Shown here: piece after piece, positions 1-8,076 of the stretch
How the letters are laid out: every line of letters starts with the position of its first letter
Position numbering within the stretch: position 1 is the stretch's first letter
The notes under the pieces: model-generated
The model's input: the letters and a program-made list of their open reading frames with translations, nothing else
The model's database searches: none
What the model was told of the DNA's origin: nothing
Program-made: the position numbers and the translations under genes
Assembly: GCF_007971225.1 (NCBI RefSeq)
Contig: NZ_CP042435.1
Coordinates: 2,483,501-2,547,500 of the forward strand
From: Panacibacter ginsenosidivorans
GTDB taxonomy: Bacteria; Bacteroidota; Bacteroidia; Chitinophagales; Chitinophagaceae
DNA: 64,000 nucleotides
Direction: 5' to 3'

Positions 1-529
1 AGTGAGCGCCAGGTTTTAGCACACGATAAATTTCTTTGAATACATTGCTTTTGTTAGGAACAAGATTGAGCACGCAATTGCTTACAATAACATCTGCAAC
101 ATTTGCAGACACAGGCATTTGTTCAATATCTCCCTGGCGGAATTCAATATTATTGTAGCCGAGTTTCTCAGCATTAGCCCTGGCTTTTTCAATCATTTTT
201 TCAGTAAAATCAATACCGATCACTTTTCCGTTTTCGCCGACCACCGCTCTTGCTATAAACGCATCATTGCCTGCGCCGCTGCCAAGGTCAATTACCGTAT
301 CGCCTTCTTTCATCTTTGCAAAAGCTGTCGGCAAACCACAGCCAAGACCGAGATCTGCATCAGGATTATACCCTTTAAGATTTGTATAATCATCATTCAT
401 GATGTTATACATCTCATCACTGCAGCACCCTGATCCACAGCAGGAGCCTTCATTCTGTGTTTTTGATTGCTCAGCAATCTCACCATATTTTTCTTTTACG
501 AGTGCTTTAAGTTCTTTTTCGTTAGACAT
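1..529 (-). CDS. arsM: Arsenite methyltransferase, 3' part cut by window edge
   Basis: The reading frame from the ATG at 527-529 stays open to base 1, giving 176 N-terminal residues. It is a SAM-dependent methyltransferase: motif I reads DLGSGAGND, followed by a GIDFTEKM segment and a SNCVLNL segment. The early Cys-rich stretch SCCGSGCC (residues 29-36) and the GLGCGLP segment are typical of ArsM, which methylates As(III) using conserved cysteines in the cytosol. It lies 18 bp downstream of arsR on the same strand, so the two are probably one arsenic-responsive unit. The C-terminal domain is outside the window. Family assignment is confident; substrate is inferred from family and neighbour. 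Confidence 0.9.
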   Translation of the reverse strand, partial: MSNEKELKALVKEKYGEIAEQSKTQNEGSCCGSGCCSDEMYNIMNDDYTNLKGYNPDADLGLGCGLPTAFAKMKEGDTVIDLGSGAGNDAFIARAVVGENGKVIGIDFTEKMIEKARANAEKLGYNNIEFRQGDIEQMPVSANVADVIVSNCVLNLVPNKSNVFKEIYRVLKPGAH

Positions 530-547
530 AAAATTTATTTTTAAATA

Positions 548-928
548 TTAGCAACATTTGTTCTTTGGATCTTTACATGCACTATCGGGATAACCTTTGT
601 AGGTATCTTTTCTTAGTTCAATTAATTTGGAGAATGAGTTGGTGAACTGATCGCAGAATTTAGAGAATACTTTCCAGTTTATACAATAACAACTGCGGGG
701 GCCATCAACTGTGCCATCTATAAGACCTGCTTGCAGCAATGCTTTCAGATGCTGTGATACTGTTGATTGGGCAAGCGGAAGCACTTCAACGATCTCGCCG
801 CAGATACATTCATTTTTTTGGGCAAGCACTTTCAAAATGGCGATGCGTGCAGGATGGGCTATTGCTTTTGCAAAGTTGGCCAGGTCCTGTTCCTTTTTTC
901 CGAATTCTTCTTTTTTGTGAACTGCCAT
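548..928 (-). CDS. arsR: ArsR-family metal(loid)-responsive repressor
   Basis: A 126-residue winged-helix protein of normal ArsR/SmtB length. The segment NECICGEIV carries the Cys pair in the position of the arsenic-sensing ELCVCDL motif, followed by the recognition helix [17 protein letters not shown]. The C terminus adds further cysteines (CKDPKNKCC), which may contribute to metalloid binding. The expected role is to repress its own operon until As(III) binds. The gene precedes arsM, and a near-perfect palindrome lies just upstream of its ATG, consistent with autoregulation. The cognate metal is inferred from arsM. Confidence 0.92.
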   Translation of the reverse strand: MAVHKKEEFGKKEQDLANFAKAIAHPARIAILKVLAQKNECICGEIVEVLPLAQSTVSQHLKALLQAGLIDGTVDGPRSCYCINWKVFSKFCDQFTNSFSKLIELRKDTYKGYPDSACKDPKNKCC

Positions 929-935
929 ATTAGTG

Positions 936-951
936 ATCGTATTTATACGAT
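936..951. promoter_or_regulatory. Predicted ArsR operator
   Basis: The sequence ATCGTATTTATACGAT is a 7+7 bp inverted repeat with a 2-bp centre, located 8-23 bp upstream of the arsR start codon. Position and symmetry fit an autoregulatory ArsR-dimer site. Assignment is by inference. Confidence 0.6.
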
Positions 952-998
952 GAGTAAACTCAATAAAAAAAGCTGACTGCCTTATTTATAAATCTTAT

Positions 999-1028
999 AT
1001 CGCAAATATACGATTAAAGCAATACGAT
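999..1028. promoter_or_regulatory. Second cluster of ArsR-like half-sites
   Basis: ATACGAT occurs at 1008-1014 and again at 1022-1028, with an imperfect opposing ATCG at 999-1002. These repeat the half-site of the 936-951 palindrome. They lie between arsR and the divergent Crp/Fnr-type gene, so both could be affected. Confidence 0.45.
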
Positions 1029-1112
1029 CAAAATAATTTTTATAGATAATTGTAAAACACTTTACATACAGTGATTGAATTATTATATCAAACTTTATGT
1101 AACCTTTGCAGT

Positions 1113-1694
1113 ATGTTTGAAAAACTTTTTCATACCATCAATCAAAAAATACAACTTACTAAAGAAGATCTGGAGGTTATAAAACCTTTCTTTATTGCCA
1201 GGAAAATTCGTAGAAAACAATACCTGTTACAGGAAGGTGATGTATGCAAATACACCGCCTTTGTAGAAAAAGGTGCATTGCATTCTTACACTATTGATGA
1301 AAAAGGAAATGAACATGTGGTACAGTTTGCGCTGGAAGCAGGGTGGATAAGTGATCAATACAGTTTACTTACAGGAGAACCTTCACTATATAATATAGAT
1401 GCAATTGAAGACTCGGAATTGTTAGTTATTACACATACTTCTTTTGAAGAAATGCTAAGCAAAGTGCCACCTATGGAAAAATATTTTCGCCTGCTGTTAC
1501 AAAATAATATGATTGCCCTGCATCGCAGGCTGTCGGCTTCTCTCAGTCTTTCTGCCGAGGAGAAATACACAAAAATGGTAAATGCTTACCCCACTATTAT
1601 ACAACGCGTGCCGCAACATATGATCGCTTCGTATCTTGGCATCACTCCCGAAACTTTGAGCCGTATCCGTAAACAAATAAGTACGGCAAAGTAA
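1113..1694 (+). CDS. Crp/Fnr-family transcriptional regulator
   Basis: An N-terminal cyclic-nucleotide-binding-like beta-barrel (effector domain, from about residue 15) is followed by a C-terminal helix-turn-helix whose recognition segment is MIASYLGITPETLSRIRKQIS minus its last residues. Total length (193 residues from this start) is normal for short Bacteroidota Crp-like regulators. I prefer the ATG at 1113; an in-frame GTG at 1071 would add 14 residues that do not look conserved. It is divergent from arsR. No Fe-S cysteine set like that of FNR is evident. The effector and regulon are unknown. Confidence 0.85.
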   Translation: MFEKLFHTINQKIQLTKEDLEVIKPFFIARKIRRKQYLLQEGDVCKYTAFVEKGALHSYTIDEKGNEHVVQFALEAGWISDQYSLLTGEPSLYNIDAIEDSELLVITHTSFEEMLSKVPPMEKYFRLLLQNNMIALHRRLSASLSLSAEEKYTKMVNAYPTIIQRVPQHMIASYLGITPETLSRIRKQISTAK

Positions 1695-1760
1695 ATTCTC
1701 TTGATCTACATCAATGCCATTTCTTATTATACCTCAATGGAGGCTGGCTGGATGCAAGTG

Positions 1761-1768
1761 TAGCTTTG
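1761..1768 (+). promoter_or_regulatory. Bacteroidota-type -7 box (TAGCTTTG)
   Basis: Exact match to TAnnTTTG, 18 nt before the ATG of the YceI gene. I do not see a clear -33 TTTG partner. Confidence 0.5.
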
Positions 1769-1785
1769 CGTTACAAAATTTAATC

Positions 1786-2370
1786 ATGAAAAAGTCATTA
1801 TTAGCGGCATCAATTACTTTTCTTAGTACAGCTTTATTTGCACAAACAAGATGGAATGTAGACAATGTGCACTCGAGTGTAAAATTTAATGTTACACACC
1901 TTGTGATCTCAGAAGTGGAAGGGACATTTAAAAAATTCAATGGCTCTATATCTACACCAAATACAGATTTTACAGATGCTGCAGTAGATTTTGCTGTTGA
2001 CATAAACAGCATTAGCACAGACAATGAAATGCGTGACAATCACCTGAAAAGCGATGATTTCTTTAATGCAGCGCAGTATCCAAATATGACTTTCAAAAGC
2101 ACATCTTTCAAAAAAGTTTCGGGTAACAAATACCAGTTGAAAGGAAATCTTACAATAAGGAATGTAACAAGGCCGGTAACATTTGATGTTTCTTATGGTG
2201 GCTCTATGAAGGACCCATACGGAAATATAAAGGCTGGTTTTAAAGCCACCACAACAATAGATCGTTTCAATTATAATCTTAAATGGAACAGTTTAACAGA
2301 AGCCGGTGGCGCAGTGGTAGGCAAAGATGTAACAATAGAAATGAGACTTGAATTTGCACAGGCGAAATAA
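1786..2370 (+). CDS. YceI-family periplasmic lipid-binding-like protein
   Basis: The start MKKSLLAAS at 1786 gives a clean signal peptide ending near LFAQ; an upstream in-frame start at 1714 would bury it and lies before the -7 box. The mature protein begins with WNVDNVHSSVKFNVTHLVIS, the usual opening of the YceI lipocalin-like barrel, and keeps FDVSYGG and FNYNLKWN segments. YceI proteins bind isoprenoid-like or amphiphilic ligands in the periplasm; the ligand here is unknown. 194 residues is normal for the family. A hairpin follows the stop. Confidence 0.9.
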   Translation: MKKSLLAASITFLSTALFAQTRWNVDNVHSSVKFNVTHLVISEVEGTFKKFNGSISTPNTDFTDAAVDFAVDINSISTDNEMRDNHLKSDDFFNAAQYPNMTFKSTSFKKVSGNKYQLKGNLTIRNVTRPVTFDVSYGGSMKDPYGNIKAGFKATTTIDRFNYNLKWNSLTEAGGAVVGKDVTIEMRLEFAQAK

Positions 2371-2388
2371 TTTGCACGGGAAATATTT

Positions 2389-2442
2389 AGCCGGGTACAC
2401 TGCATTTGAAGAAAAGGAAATGAGTTATGTACCCGGCTTTTG
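2389..2442 (+). terminator. Long-stem hairpin after the YceI gene
   Basis: AGCCGGGTAC at 2389-2398 pairs perfectly with GTACCCGGCT at 2429-2438, followed by a T-rich stretch. The right arm also forms the outer flank of the adjacent dispersed repeat, so it may be part of that element as well as a terminator. Confidence 0.5.
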
Positions 2443-2459
2443 CATTTTAATGAAGCATC

Positions 2460-2617
2460 GTTGCGTCGCACTCTTGTACTTAACATGAAGTTTCAACAGT
2501 TTACACGTTTTACAAGCTTACAGGTTTATTGTAGTACAACAACCAGTAAACTTTTGAAACACATAAACGCGTGATCCTTTTCATCATTGTTCCGAACGTA
2601 CAAGTGAGTGACACAAC
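2460..2617. repeat. Dispersed repeat pair, A arm then B arm
   Basis: A-type arm 2460-2479 in reverse orientation and B-type arm 2598-2617 in forward orientation, facing head to head with a 118-bp spacer. Both arms match the 20-bp consensus. Confidence 0.9.
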
Positions 2618-2681
2618 AGGTGATGACATAAAAACTACAGCCGGTAACCAAAATATTTGTTTACATTAACCAATATGCTTT

Positions 2682-3566
2682 GTGAAGAGAAAACAATTTT
2701 TGAAATTAGCAATAACAGGAGTAACAGGTATGTCAACATTATCAGCATTTAAAAATTTTACAGACAGTCTTGATGAACAGGAACAATTGATGCCGGTATT
2801 ATTTATTGGCCACGGATCGCCGATGAATGGCATTGAAGACAATGAGTTCTCGCAGAGATGGACACAGATGGCAAAAGAAATTCCTGTGCCTAAAGCTGTA
2901 TTTGTTGTATCGGCGCATTGGTTCACACGCGGTACGCATATAACTGCGATGGATTTTCCTGAAACCATTCATGACTTTGGCGGTTTTCCGCAGGCATTGT
3001 TTGATGTGCAATATCCTGCACCCGGCAATCCGCAACTGGCAAAGGATACAGCAGCTTTAATACATACAACAGATGTTGGGCTTGCACATGACTGGGGATT
3101 AGATCATGGCACATGGACCGTTGTGCGCCGCATGTATCCTGAAGCAACGATCCCTGTATTGCAATTAAGCATTGATTATACAAAGCCGCCGCAATATCAT
3201 TATGATCTTGCAAAAGAAATTTATGCACTGCGTAAAAAAGGTGTGTTGATTATTGGCAGCGGAAATATGGTGCATAATCTTCGCCTGGTTTCATGGGACA
3301 AAATAAATACACCTGGTTACGGATTTGATTGGGCCTTGAAAATGAATGATATTTTCAAAGAATTGATCACATCAGGCACACATGATAAACTGATAAAGTA
3401 TGAAAACCTAGGAAAAGAAGCGATGCTTGCTATTCCAACACCTGAGCATTATTTACCACTTTTATATACACTCGCCTTGCAGGGCAGTAATGATAAAGTT
3501 TCGTTCTTTAATGATAAAGCTGTTGCAGGTTCATTAACCATGACCTCTGTAAAAATCGGCAACTGA
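2682..3566 (+). CDS. LigB-superfamily extradiol dioxygenase (YgiD/DODA type) with export signal
   Basis: Class III extradiol ring-cleavage dioxygenase family: it has VLFIGHGSPMN near the N terminus, VVSAHWFTRG, GLDHGTWTVVRRMYP and IIGSGNMVHNLR, the metal-binding His regions of YgiD/4,5-DOPA dioxygenases. The natural substrate is not predictable. The start is GTG at 2682; the first 30 residues (KRKQFLK then a hydrophobic run) look like a Tat-like or Sec signal, unusual because many YgiD proteins are cytosolic. It ends 64 bp before a convergent regulator, sharing a terminator with it. Confidence 0.85.
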   Translation: MKRKQFLKLAITGVTGMSTLSAFKNFTDSLDEQEQLMPVLFIGHGSPMNGIEDNEFSQRWTQMAKEIPVPKAVFVVSAHWFTRGTHITAMDFPETIHDFGGFPQALFDVQYPAPGNPQLAKDTAALIHTTDVGLAHDWGLDHGTWTVVRRMYPEATIPVLQLSIDYTKPPQYHYDLAKEIYALRKKGVLIIGSGNMVHNLRLVSWDKINTPGYGFDWALKMNDIFKELITSGTHDKLIKYENLGKEAMLAIPTPEHYLPLLYTLALQGSNDKVSFFNDKAVAGSLTMTSVKIGN

Positions 3567-3577
3567 ACCGCATAAAA

Positions 3578-3610
3578 AAATCTATTCAGTATTGAACAGA
3601 TTTTAGTTTA
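3578..3610. terminator. Bidirectional terminator-like hairpin
   Basis: AAATCTATTCA (3578-3588) pairs with TGAACAGATTT (3593-3603) with one mismatch, with A-run before and T-rich sequence after. It sits between two convergent genes. Confidence 0.65.
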
Positions 3611-3629
3611 AGCAAAGGGATGAAAATTA

Positions 3630-5090
3630 CTAATTGAGTTTTTCAGTAAGCTGTTCGTAATTTCTTATTTTATTGTATAATGTTTTGCGGTCTATGTTTA
3701 ATATCTCTGCTGCTTTCTTCTTGTTGTAATTTACCTGTTTTAACAGGTTCATGATGGTTTCATATTCTGCTCTAACCGCAGTACTCTTAAGATCAAGGTC
3801 CTTATTTTCCGTATGCATAGCGGGAGCGCCATTGTTATGTACCACTCCGTTTTGCAGGTAACTACTTTCATTGATAACTGAGCCAAGTTCCTGCGAGCTG
3901 CCTGTTATTTCCCAGGGCAATGTATCAGCTTTAATAGTGGTACCGCCGGGCGTTAGCAGTACAGAACGTCTTACCACATTTCTGAACTCTCGCAAATTGC
4001 CCGGCCAGTTATAACTCAGAAACATATTAATGACTTTATCGTCAAAACCTGTTACTTCCTTATTTAGTTCGGTATTTGTTTTTGCAAGGAAAAAATTAGC
4101 GAATGAAATAATATCATCCTTCCTGTTACGTAATGGTGGAAGGTTGATAGAGAATTCATTGAAACGATGATAAAGGTCTTCCCTGAATTTACCTTTCCTG
4201 TAAGCATCCTGAAGGTTTTCGTTCGAGGCAACTAAAATGCGGATGTCTATATCCATTTCTTTGTTGCCACCTACACGTTTGAATTTTCTCTCCTGTATCA
4301 CGCGCAATAAAGAAGCTTGTATATCAGGAGAAAGATTGGCTACCTCATCAAGAAATAAAGTGCCCCCGTTCGCTGTTTCAAAATGTCCTTCCTTATCATT
4401 CAACGCACCGGTGAAAGCGCCTTTTACATGGCCGAATAATTCACTACCGCTTAATTCTTTTGAAAGTGTTCCGCAATCAACTGCAACAAATGGCTTGTCC
4501 CTCCTGTCACTATAATCATGAATGGTTCGTGCTACTACTTCTTTACCTGTCCCACTTTCACCATATAAAATAATACTATATGCTGTAGGAGCAACAATTT
4601 CTATTTGCCTGTATAATTCTTTTGTTGAAGTAGCATTGCCAATCATAAAATCTACACTGGTAGTGCTGGCTTTTCTGGCAGGTGTTTTTACTGATGAAGA
4701 GGCCGGCATTGTAATGCTGCCTTTTTCTGACTGATTAAAAGCAGCTGATAATACATTTACTACCTCATCAGGAATAAGAGGCTTGGTAATATAATCATAA
4801 GCCCCGGCTTTAATTATTTCTACGGCCGTCTTAATATCTGAATAGCCTGTAATAACGATCACAATTGCTTTTGCATCTTTTTCTTTTAATGCAGCCAGAA
4901 CATCTTTACCATCCTTATCTCCGAGCCTGTAATCGCATAATACAGCATCGTAATTTTCTTGCGCAAACATTGCAATACCTTTTGCACCACTGTAAGCTGT
5001 GTCAGTATCATAGCCTTTACGCATCAGGAATTTACTAAGCAAGAGGCAGATATCAGTATCATCGTCAATAATTAGTATTCTTTTTTTCAT
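3630..5090 (-). CDS. NtrC-type sigma-54-dependent response regulator
   Basis: Three domains in order: receiver (residues 1-120, acidic D9-D11, phosphoacceptor D53 in CDYRLGD, K103 in YITKP), AAA+ sigma-54 activation domain (Walker A GESGTGKE, the sigma-54 loop GAFTGA, GGTLFLDEV), and a C-terminal Fis-type HTH (KKAAEILNIDRKTLYNKI). Full length at 486 residues with all key motifs intact, so it should activate RpoN-dependent promoters on phosphorylation. No histidine kinase lies beside it; a lone receiver gene is divergent at 5299. Target genes are unknown. Confidence 0.95.
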   Translation of the reverse strand: MKKRILIIDDDTDICLLLSKFLMRKGYDTDTAYSGAKGIAMFAQENYDAVLCDYRLGDKDGKDVLAALKEKDAKAIVIVITGYSDIKTAVEIIKAGAYDYITKPLIPDEVVNVLSAAFNQSEKGSITMPASSSVKTPARKASTTSVDFMIGNATSTKELYRQIEIVAPTAYSIILYGESGTGKEVVARTIHDYSDRRDKPFVAVDCGTLSKELSGSELFGHVKGAFTGALNDKEGHFETANGGTLFLDEVANLSPDIQASLLRVIQERKFKRVGGNKEMDIDIRILVASNENLQDAYRKGKFREDLYHRFNEFSINLPPLRNRKDDIISFANFFLAKTNTELNKEVTGFDDKVINMFLSYNWPGNLREFRNVVRRSVLLTPGGTTIKADTLPWEITGSSQELGSVINESSYLQNGVVHNNGAPAMHTENKDLDLKSTAVRAEYETIMNLLKQVNYNKKKAAEILNIDRKTLYNKIRNYEQLTEKLN

Positions 5091-5298
5091 GAGAGTATGC
5101 AGCCACTTTAAGAATTTAAAAATAGTTTCAGTACATTCTTATAATCTACAAATTCGTGCCAAATTTCCATATGGTATTGAAGTTACAATTTTAAAAACTG
5201 AAGTCCGGGAATATTTGTTAAAAAATCGATTATGATTTCAAGAATAAATCGTGGCACATTTTTTTATTTGTTAATGATATTCAATTCACTTTTAAAAA

Positions 5299-5685
5299 TT
5301 GAAGCAATTGGAAACGAGTGTGAGGAAAAAAATTTCAAAAGCATTGATTGTTGATGACGAAATAGATATTTGCTATTTGTTAGAAGGCATTTTAAAAAAG
5401 AAAAGCGTCTGGTCAACATACGTTAATACTTTATCTGATGCGCAAATAATGCTAAGAAAAGAAACACCGTCTATTATATTTTTAGACAATCATTTACCAG
5501 ATGGTTTAGGTGTTGAATTTATTGATCATATAAAAAAATATTATCCCTCAACAAAGGTTGTGATCATTACAGCGGTTGACTCTTCTTCTGACAGGAAGAT
5601 GGCTTACGAGCATGGCGCAGATTATTTTATTTCAAAGCCATTTAACATGGAAATAATCTATAACGTAGTTGAAAAATTAAAATAA
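5299..5685 (+). CDS. Single-domain response regulator
   Basis: A CheY-like receiver and nothing more: acidic pair in VDDEID, phosphoacceptor Asp in FLDNHLPDG, Thr in IITAVD and Lys in FISKPF. Without an output domain it probably works by phosphotransfer or protein contact. Start is TTG at 5299; GTG at 5320 is an in-frame alternative preceded by GGAAACGA. It is divergent from the NtrC-type regulator with a 208-bp gap, which suggests, but does not prove, a common phosphorelay. Confidence 0.85.
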   Translation: MKQLETSVRKKISKALIVDDEIDICYLLEGILKKKSVWSTYVNTLSDAQIMLRKETPSIIFLDNHLPDGLGVEFIDHIKKYYPSTKVVIITAVDSSSDRKMAYEHGADYFISKPFNMEIIYNVVEKLK

Positions 5686-5768
5686 CCGGTAGTATATTCC
5701 CCAATATGTAGAATAATTTGCCCTTTTTCTTTATATTGATACCAGCGATGGTTTTTTATAGCATCATC

Positions 5769-5779
5769 GTTGCGTCGCA
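5769..5779 (-). repeat. Fragment of A-type dispersed repeat
   Basis: GTTGCGTCGCA matches the outer half of the A arm; the remainder has diverged into unrelated sequence. Confidence 0.6.
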
Positions 5780-5856
5780 AGCGCTTCAGCTGAAGCATTT
5801 TTGGCAACTTTTGTCTCTGGTTTAAGTGGCTTAATTTAAAATTGTCCTTCTTCCCG

Positions 5857-6396
5857 TCAGATTTTTGTATTAAATACCTTTCTTATTTCTTCTGTTGTTT
5901 GTACTATTTCAAATCCCTGCGCTTGATAAAGGGGCAAAGCATTCGGATGATCCAGCGAGCACGTATTTAACTGGATCCATTTTGCACCAAACGACCACGC
6001 TTTAAAGATTACCCATTTCAAAAAGGATTTTCCCAATCCTCGCCCCACAAATTCAGGGAATAACCCAAAATACACGATTTCAGTATATTCATTTTCCAAA
6101 GCAAACTCTGCATAACCTGCATCTGCATTATTGACTTTTAAAGCATAGATCAAAACATTTTCTGCATTGATCTTTTTATGTAGTTCATCACCTGTTATTG
6201 CAAGCCTGTCAAGCCAGTTATAAGTAAACCCAACATTGCGGTAATAATGCCTGTATAATTCTGTGTCAACAGGTTTTTGAAGTAACAGAAAAGAAACACC
6301 TTCCGGAACCACAGGGCGGGCCTCTGGCTGTTTGTGCATCTCCAGGAAATTTACTTTTGCAGTAACCAGATGATAATCTTTTTCTGTAAGCAGCAT
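5857..6396 (-). CDS. GNAT-family N-acetyltransferase
   Basis: 179 residues with the acetyl-CoA pyrophosphate loop GRGLGKSFL and a following FGAKWIQLNTCSLDHPNALPL minus its last residue, then YQAQGFEIV, the usual GNAT C-terminal half. Substrate cannot be told from sequence. It stands alone, preceded by a dispersed repeat. Confidence 0.88.
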   Translation of the reverse strand: MLLTEKDYHLVTAKVNFLEMHKQPEARPVVPEGVSFLLLQKPVDTELYRHYYRNVGFTYNWLDRLAITGDELHKKINAENVLIYALKVNNADAGYAEFALENEYTEIVYFGLFPEFVGRGLGKSFLKWVIFKAWSFGAKWIQLNTCSLDHPNALPLYQAQGFEIVQTTEEIRKVFNTKI

Positions 6397-6443
6397 TCAA
6401 TAATTTTTATTATTGTAAAATCATTTTTATCCAGGTACAGAAA

Positions 6444-6463
6444 GTACAAGTGTGCGACGCAAG
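6444..6463 (+). repeat. Single A-type dispersed repeat
   Basis: Ends in CAAG rather than CAAC. Its conserved outer flank continues to about 6497 and abuts the stop codon of the HAD gene. Confidence 0.88.
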
Positions 6464-6501
6464 AAAAGCTCAATGCATATTCAGTAGCCCGGTACAAAAA
6501 A

Positions 6502-7197
6502 TTAAAAAATATCTTCCAGTTCTTTTAAATGATAGATCATATAAGTTGGCTTAATATGCGGTACTATTTTTAAATGATTTACAAACACAGTATCGAGCCC
6601 TGCATCCATACCACCCTTTATATCGGCATCAAGATTATCGCCGATCATGATGCTTTCTTCAATAGCAGCGCCGCTTTTGCTTAATGCATATTCAAAAATT
6701 TCTTTGTTGGGTTTTAAACTATTGGAGGCTTCTGAAGTGATAACTTCCACAAAATAATTGCGCATATTACTGTTATCCAGTTTGCTGTACTGAATACTTT
6801 CGAAGCCATTCGTTACAAGATGCAGCACGTAACCTTTGTTGGTTAAATATTCCAGTATCTCAATAGTGTAGGGAAAAAGATTTTTCTTTAGTGGCAGCCT
6901 TTCTAAAAATTCAACTGACATGCGTTTTGATAAAGCCTCATCACCGATTTTAAAATCGAGCAATGCAAACCACATTCTTTTCCAGCGCAGTTCTTCCTGT
7001 TTTATAAAACCTTTTGTATAGCGGTCCCAAAGCCTCTCGTTATGGCGACTGTAACTTTTAAAAAAAGCTTCGAAGTCTGTAATGCCTCTTGCGTGTAAAG
7101 CATTCAGTTCATATACTTCCTGTATCGATTCTTTTGCATTAGCTTCAAAATCCCAGAGTGTATGATCAAGATCAAAAAAGAGATGGCGATATTTCAT
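6502..7197 (-). CDS. HAD-superfamily hydrolase, YjjG-type nucleotidase
   Basis: 231 residues. HAD motif I is FFDLDHTLWD, motif II HLVTNGF and motif IV IMIGDNLDADI, with a helical cap in between, the architecture of the YjjG family that dephosphorylates pyrimidine and noncanonical nucleoside monophosphates. Cytosolic. The SDR gene is divergent 76 bp away. Family is clear; substrate is from family knowledge only. Confidence 0.9.
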   Translation of the reverse strand: MKYRHLFFDLDHTLWDFEANAKESIQEVYELNALHARGITDFEAFFKSYSRHNERLWDRYTKGFIKQEELRWKRMWFALLDFKIGDEALSKRMSVEFLERLPLKKNLFPYTIEILEYLTNKGYVLHLVTNGFESIQYSKLDNSNMRNYFVEVITSEASNSLKPNKEIFEYALSKSGAAIEESIMIGDNLDADIKGGMDAGLDTVFVNHLKIVPHIKPTYMIYHLKELEDIF

Positions 7198-7273
7198 GGC
7201 GCAATTTACAATTTAGGCTGTTTGAAATTATTATTTTGACGTTAACTTGCCTGTTATTAAAAACATCTTCCTG

Positions 7274-7972
7274 ATGAATGTTATTATTACCGGTGCATCG
7301 AAAGGTTTTGGAAAAGCAATGGCAGCGCAGTTTGCAGCCGCGGGGCATATTTTATTATTGTGTTCCCGTAATGCACATGATCTTTATGCAACCATTGCAG
7401 CATTGCAAACACAATACCCGAAATGTACTGTTCATGCAAAGCCAGTTGACATGAGCATTAAAGAACAGGTGGTTGAATTTGGTGATTGGTGTTTACAGTT
7501 TGGTGTTCCGGATATTATAATAAATAATGCAGGACAATTTATACCGGGCAGTGTCTACAACGAGCCTGAAGATGCGCTGGAGAAAATGATAGAAGTAAAT
7601 CTTTACAGCGCTTACCATCTTACGCGGTTGTTACTGCCAAAAATGATGGAAAAAAAGAGCGGTCATATTTTTAATATCTGTTCTATTGCATCTGTGCAGG
7701 CATATCATAATGGCGGTGCTTACAGCATTAGCAAATTTGCGTTGCTTGGTTTTAGCAAAAATCTGCGTGAAGAAATGAAACCTCATAATATAAAAGTTAC
7801 GGCAGTAATCCCCGGCGCAGCATATACAGATTCGTGGAGCAGTAGCGGTATTGATCCCAAACGCATGATGGAAGCGGATGATGTGGCAAAGATGATCTAC
7901 GCTGTTTCGCAATTATCCTCGCAGGCATGCGTTGAAGAAATTATTATGAGACCACAATTGGGAGATTTGTAA
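7274..7972 (+). CDS. Short-chain dehydrogenase/reductase
   Basis: 232 residues from the ATG at 7274, which places MNVIITGASKGFGKAM at the N terminus as in the family; an in-frame TTG at 7247 adds nine residues of no obvious value. NAD(P)-binding TGxxxGxG, NNAG, catalytic Ser in ICSIAS and the YSISK (YxxxK) motif are present. Substrate unknown. Confidence 0.9.
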   Translation: MNVIITGASKGFGKAMAAQFAAAGHILLLCSRNAHDLYATIAALQTQYPKCTVHAKPVDMSIKEQVVEFGDWCLQFGVPDIIINNAGQFIPGSVYNEPEDALEKMIEVNLYSAYHLTRLLLPKMMEKKSGHIFNICSIASVQAYHNGGAYSISKFALLGFSKNLREEMKPHNIKVTAVIPGAAYTDSWSSSGIDPKRMMEADDVAKMIYAVSQLSSQACVEEIIMRPQLGDL

Positions 7973-8031
7973 ATGTGAAATTTAAAGAAGAATATTTTTG
8001 AACCAAACTGTAGTGGTGCTATAATACTTTT

Positions 8032-8051
8032 CTTGCGTCGCACTCTTGTAC
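8032..8051 (-). repeat. Single A-type dispersed repeat
   Basis: CTTGCGTCGCACTCTTGTAC; outer flank faces the stop of the SDR gene. Confidence 0.88.
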
Positions 8052-8076
8052 GGTTTGTTCTCTATTGAGCCAATCA

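Larger units (their letters stand above)
2371..2681. other. 311-bp intergenic region
   Basis: Holds the hairpin at 2389-2442 and the inverted repeat pair at 2460 and 2598. I see no credible gene. Confidence 0.7.

Noticed and set aside
711-976. Plus-strand frames opposite arsR
   Set aside because: Antisense shadows of a well-supported ArsR gene, with no family features.
2460-2617. Repeat pairs as simple rho-independent terminators
   Set aside because: Spacers are long (24-118 bp) and there is no T-run after the arms; separate classical terminators exist beside several of them.
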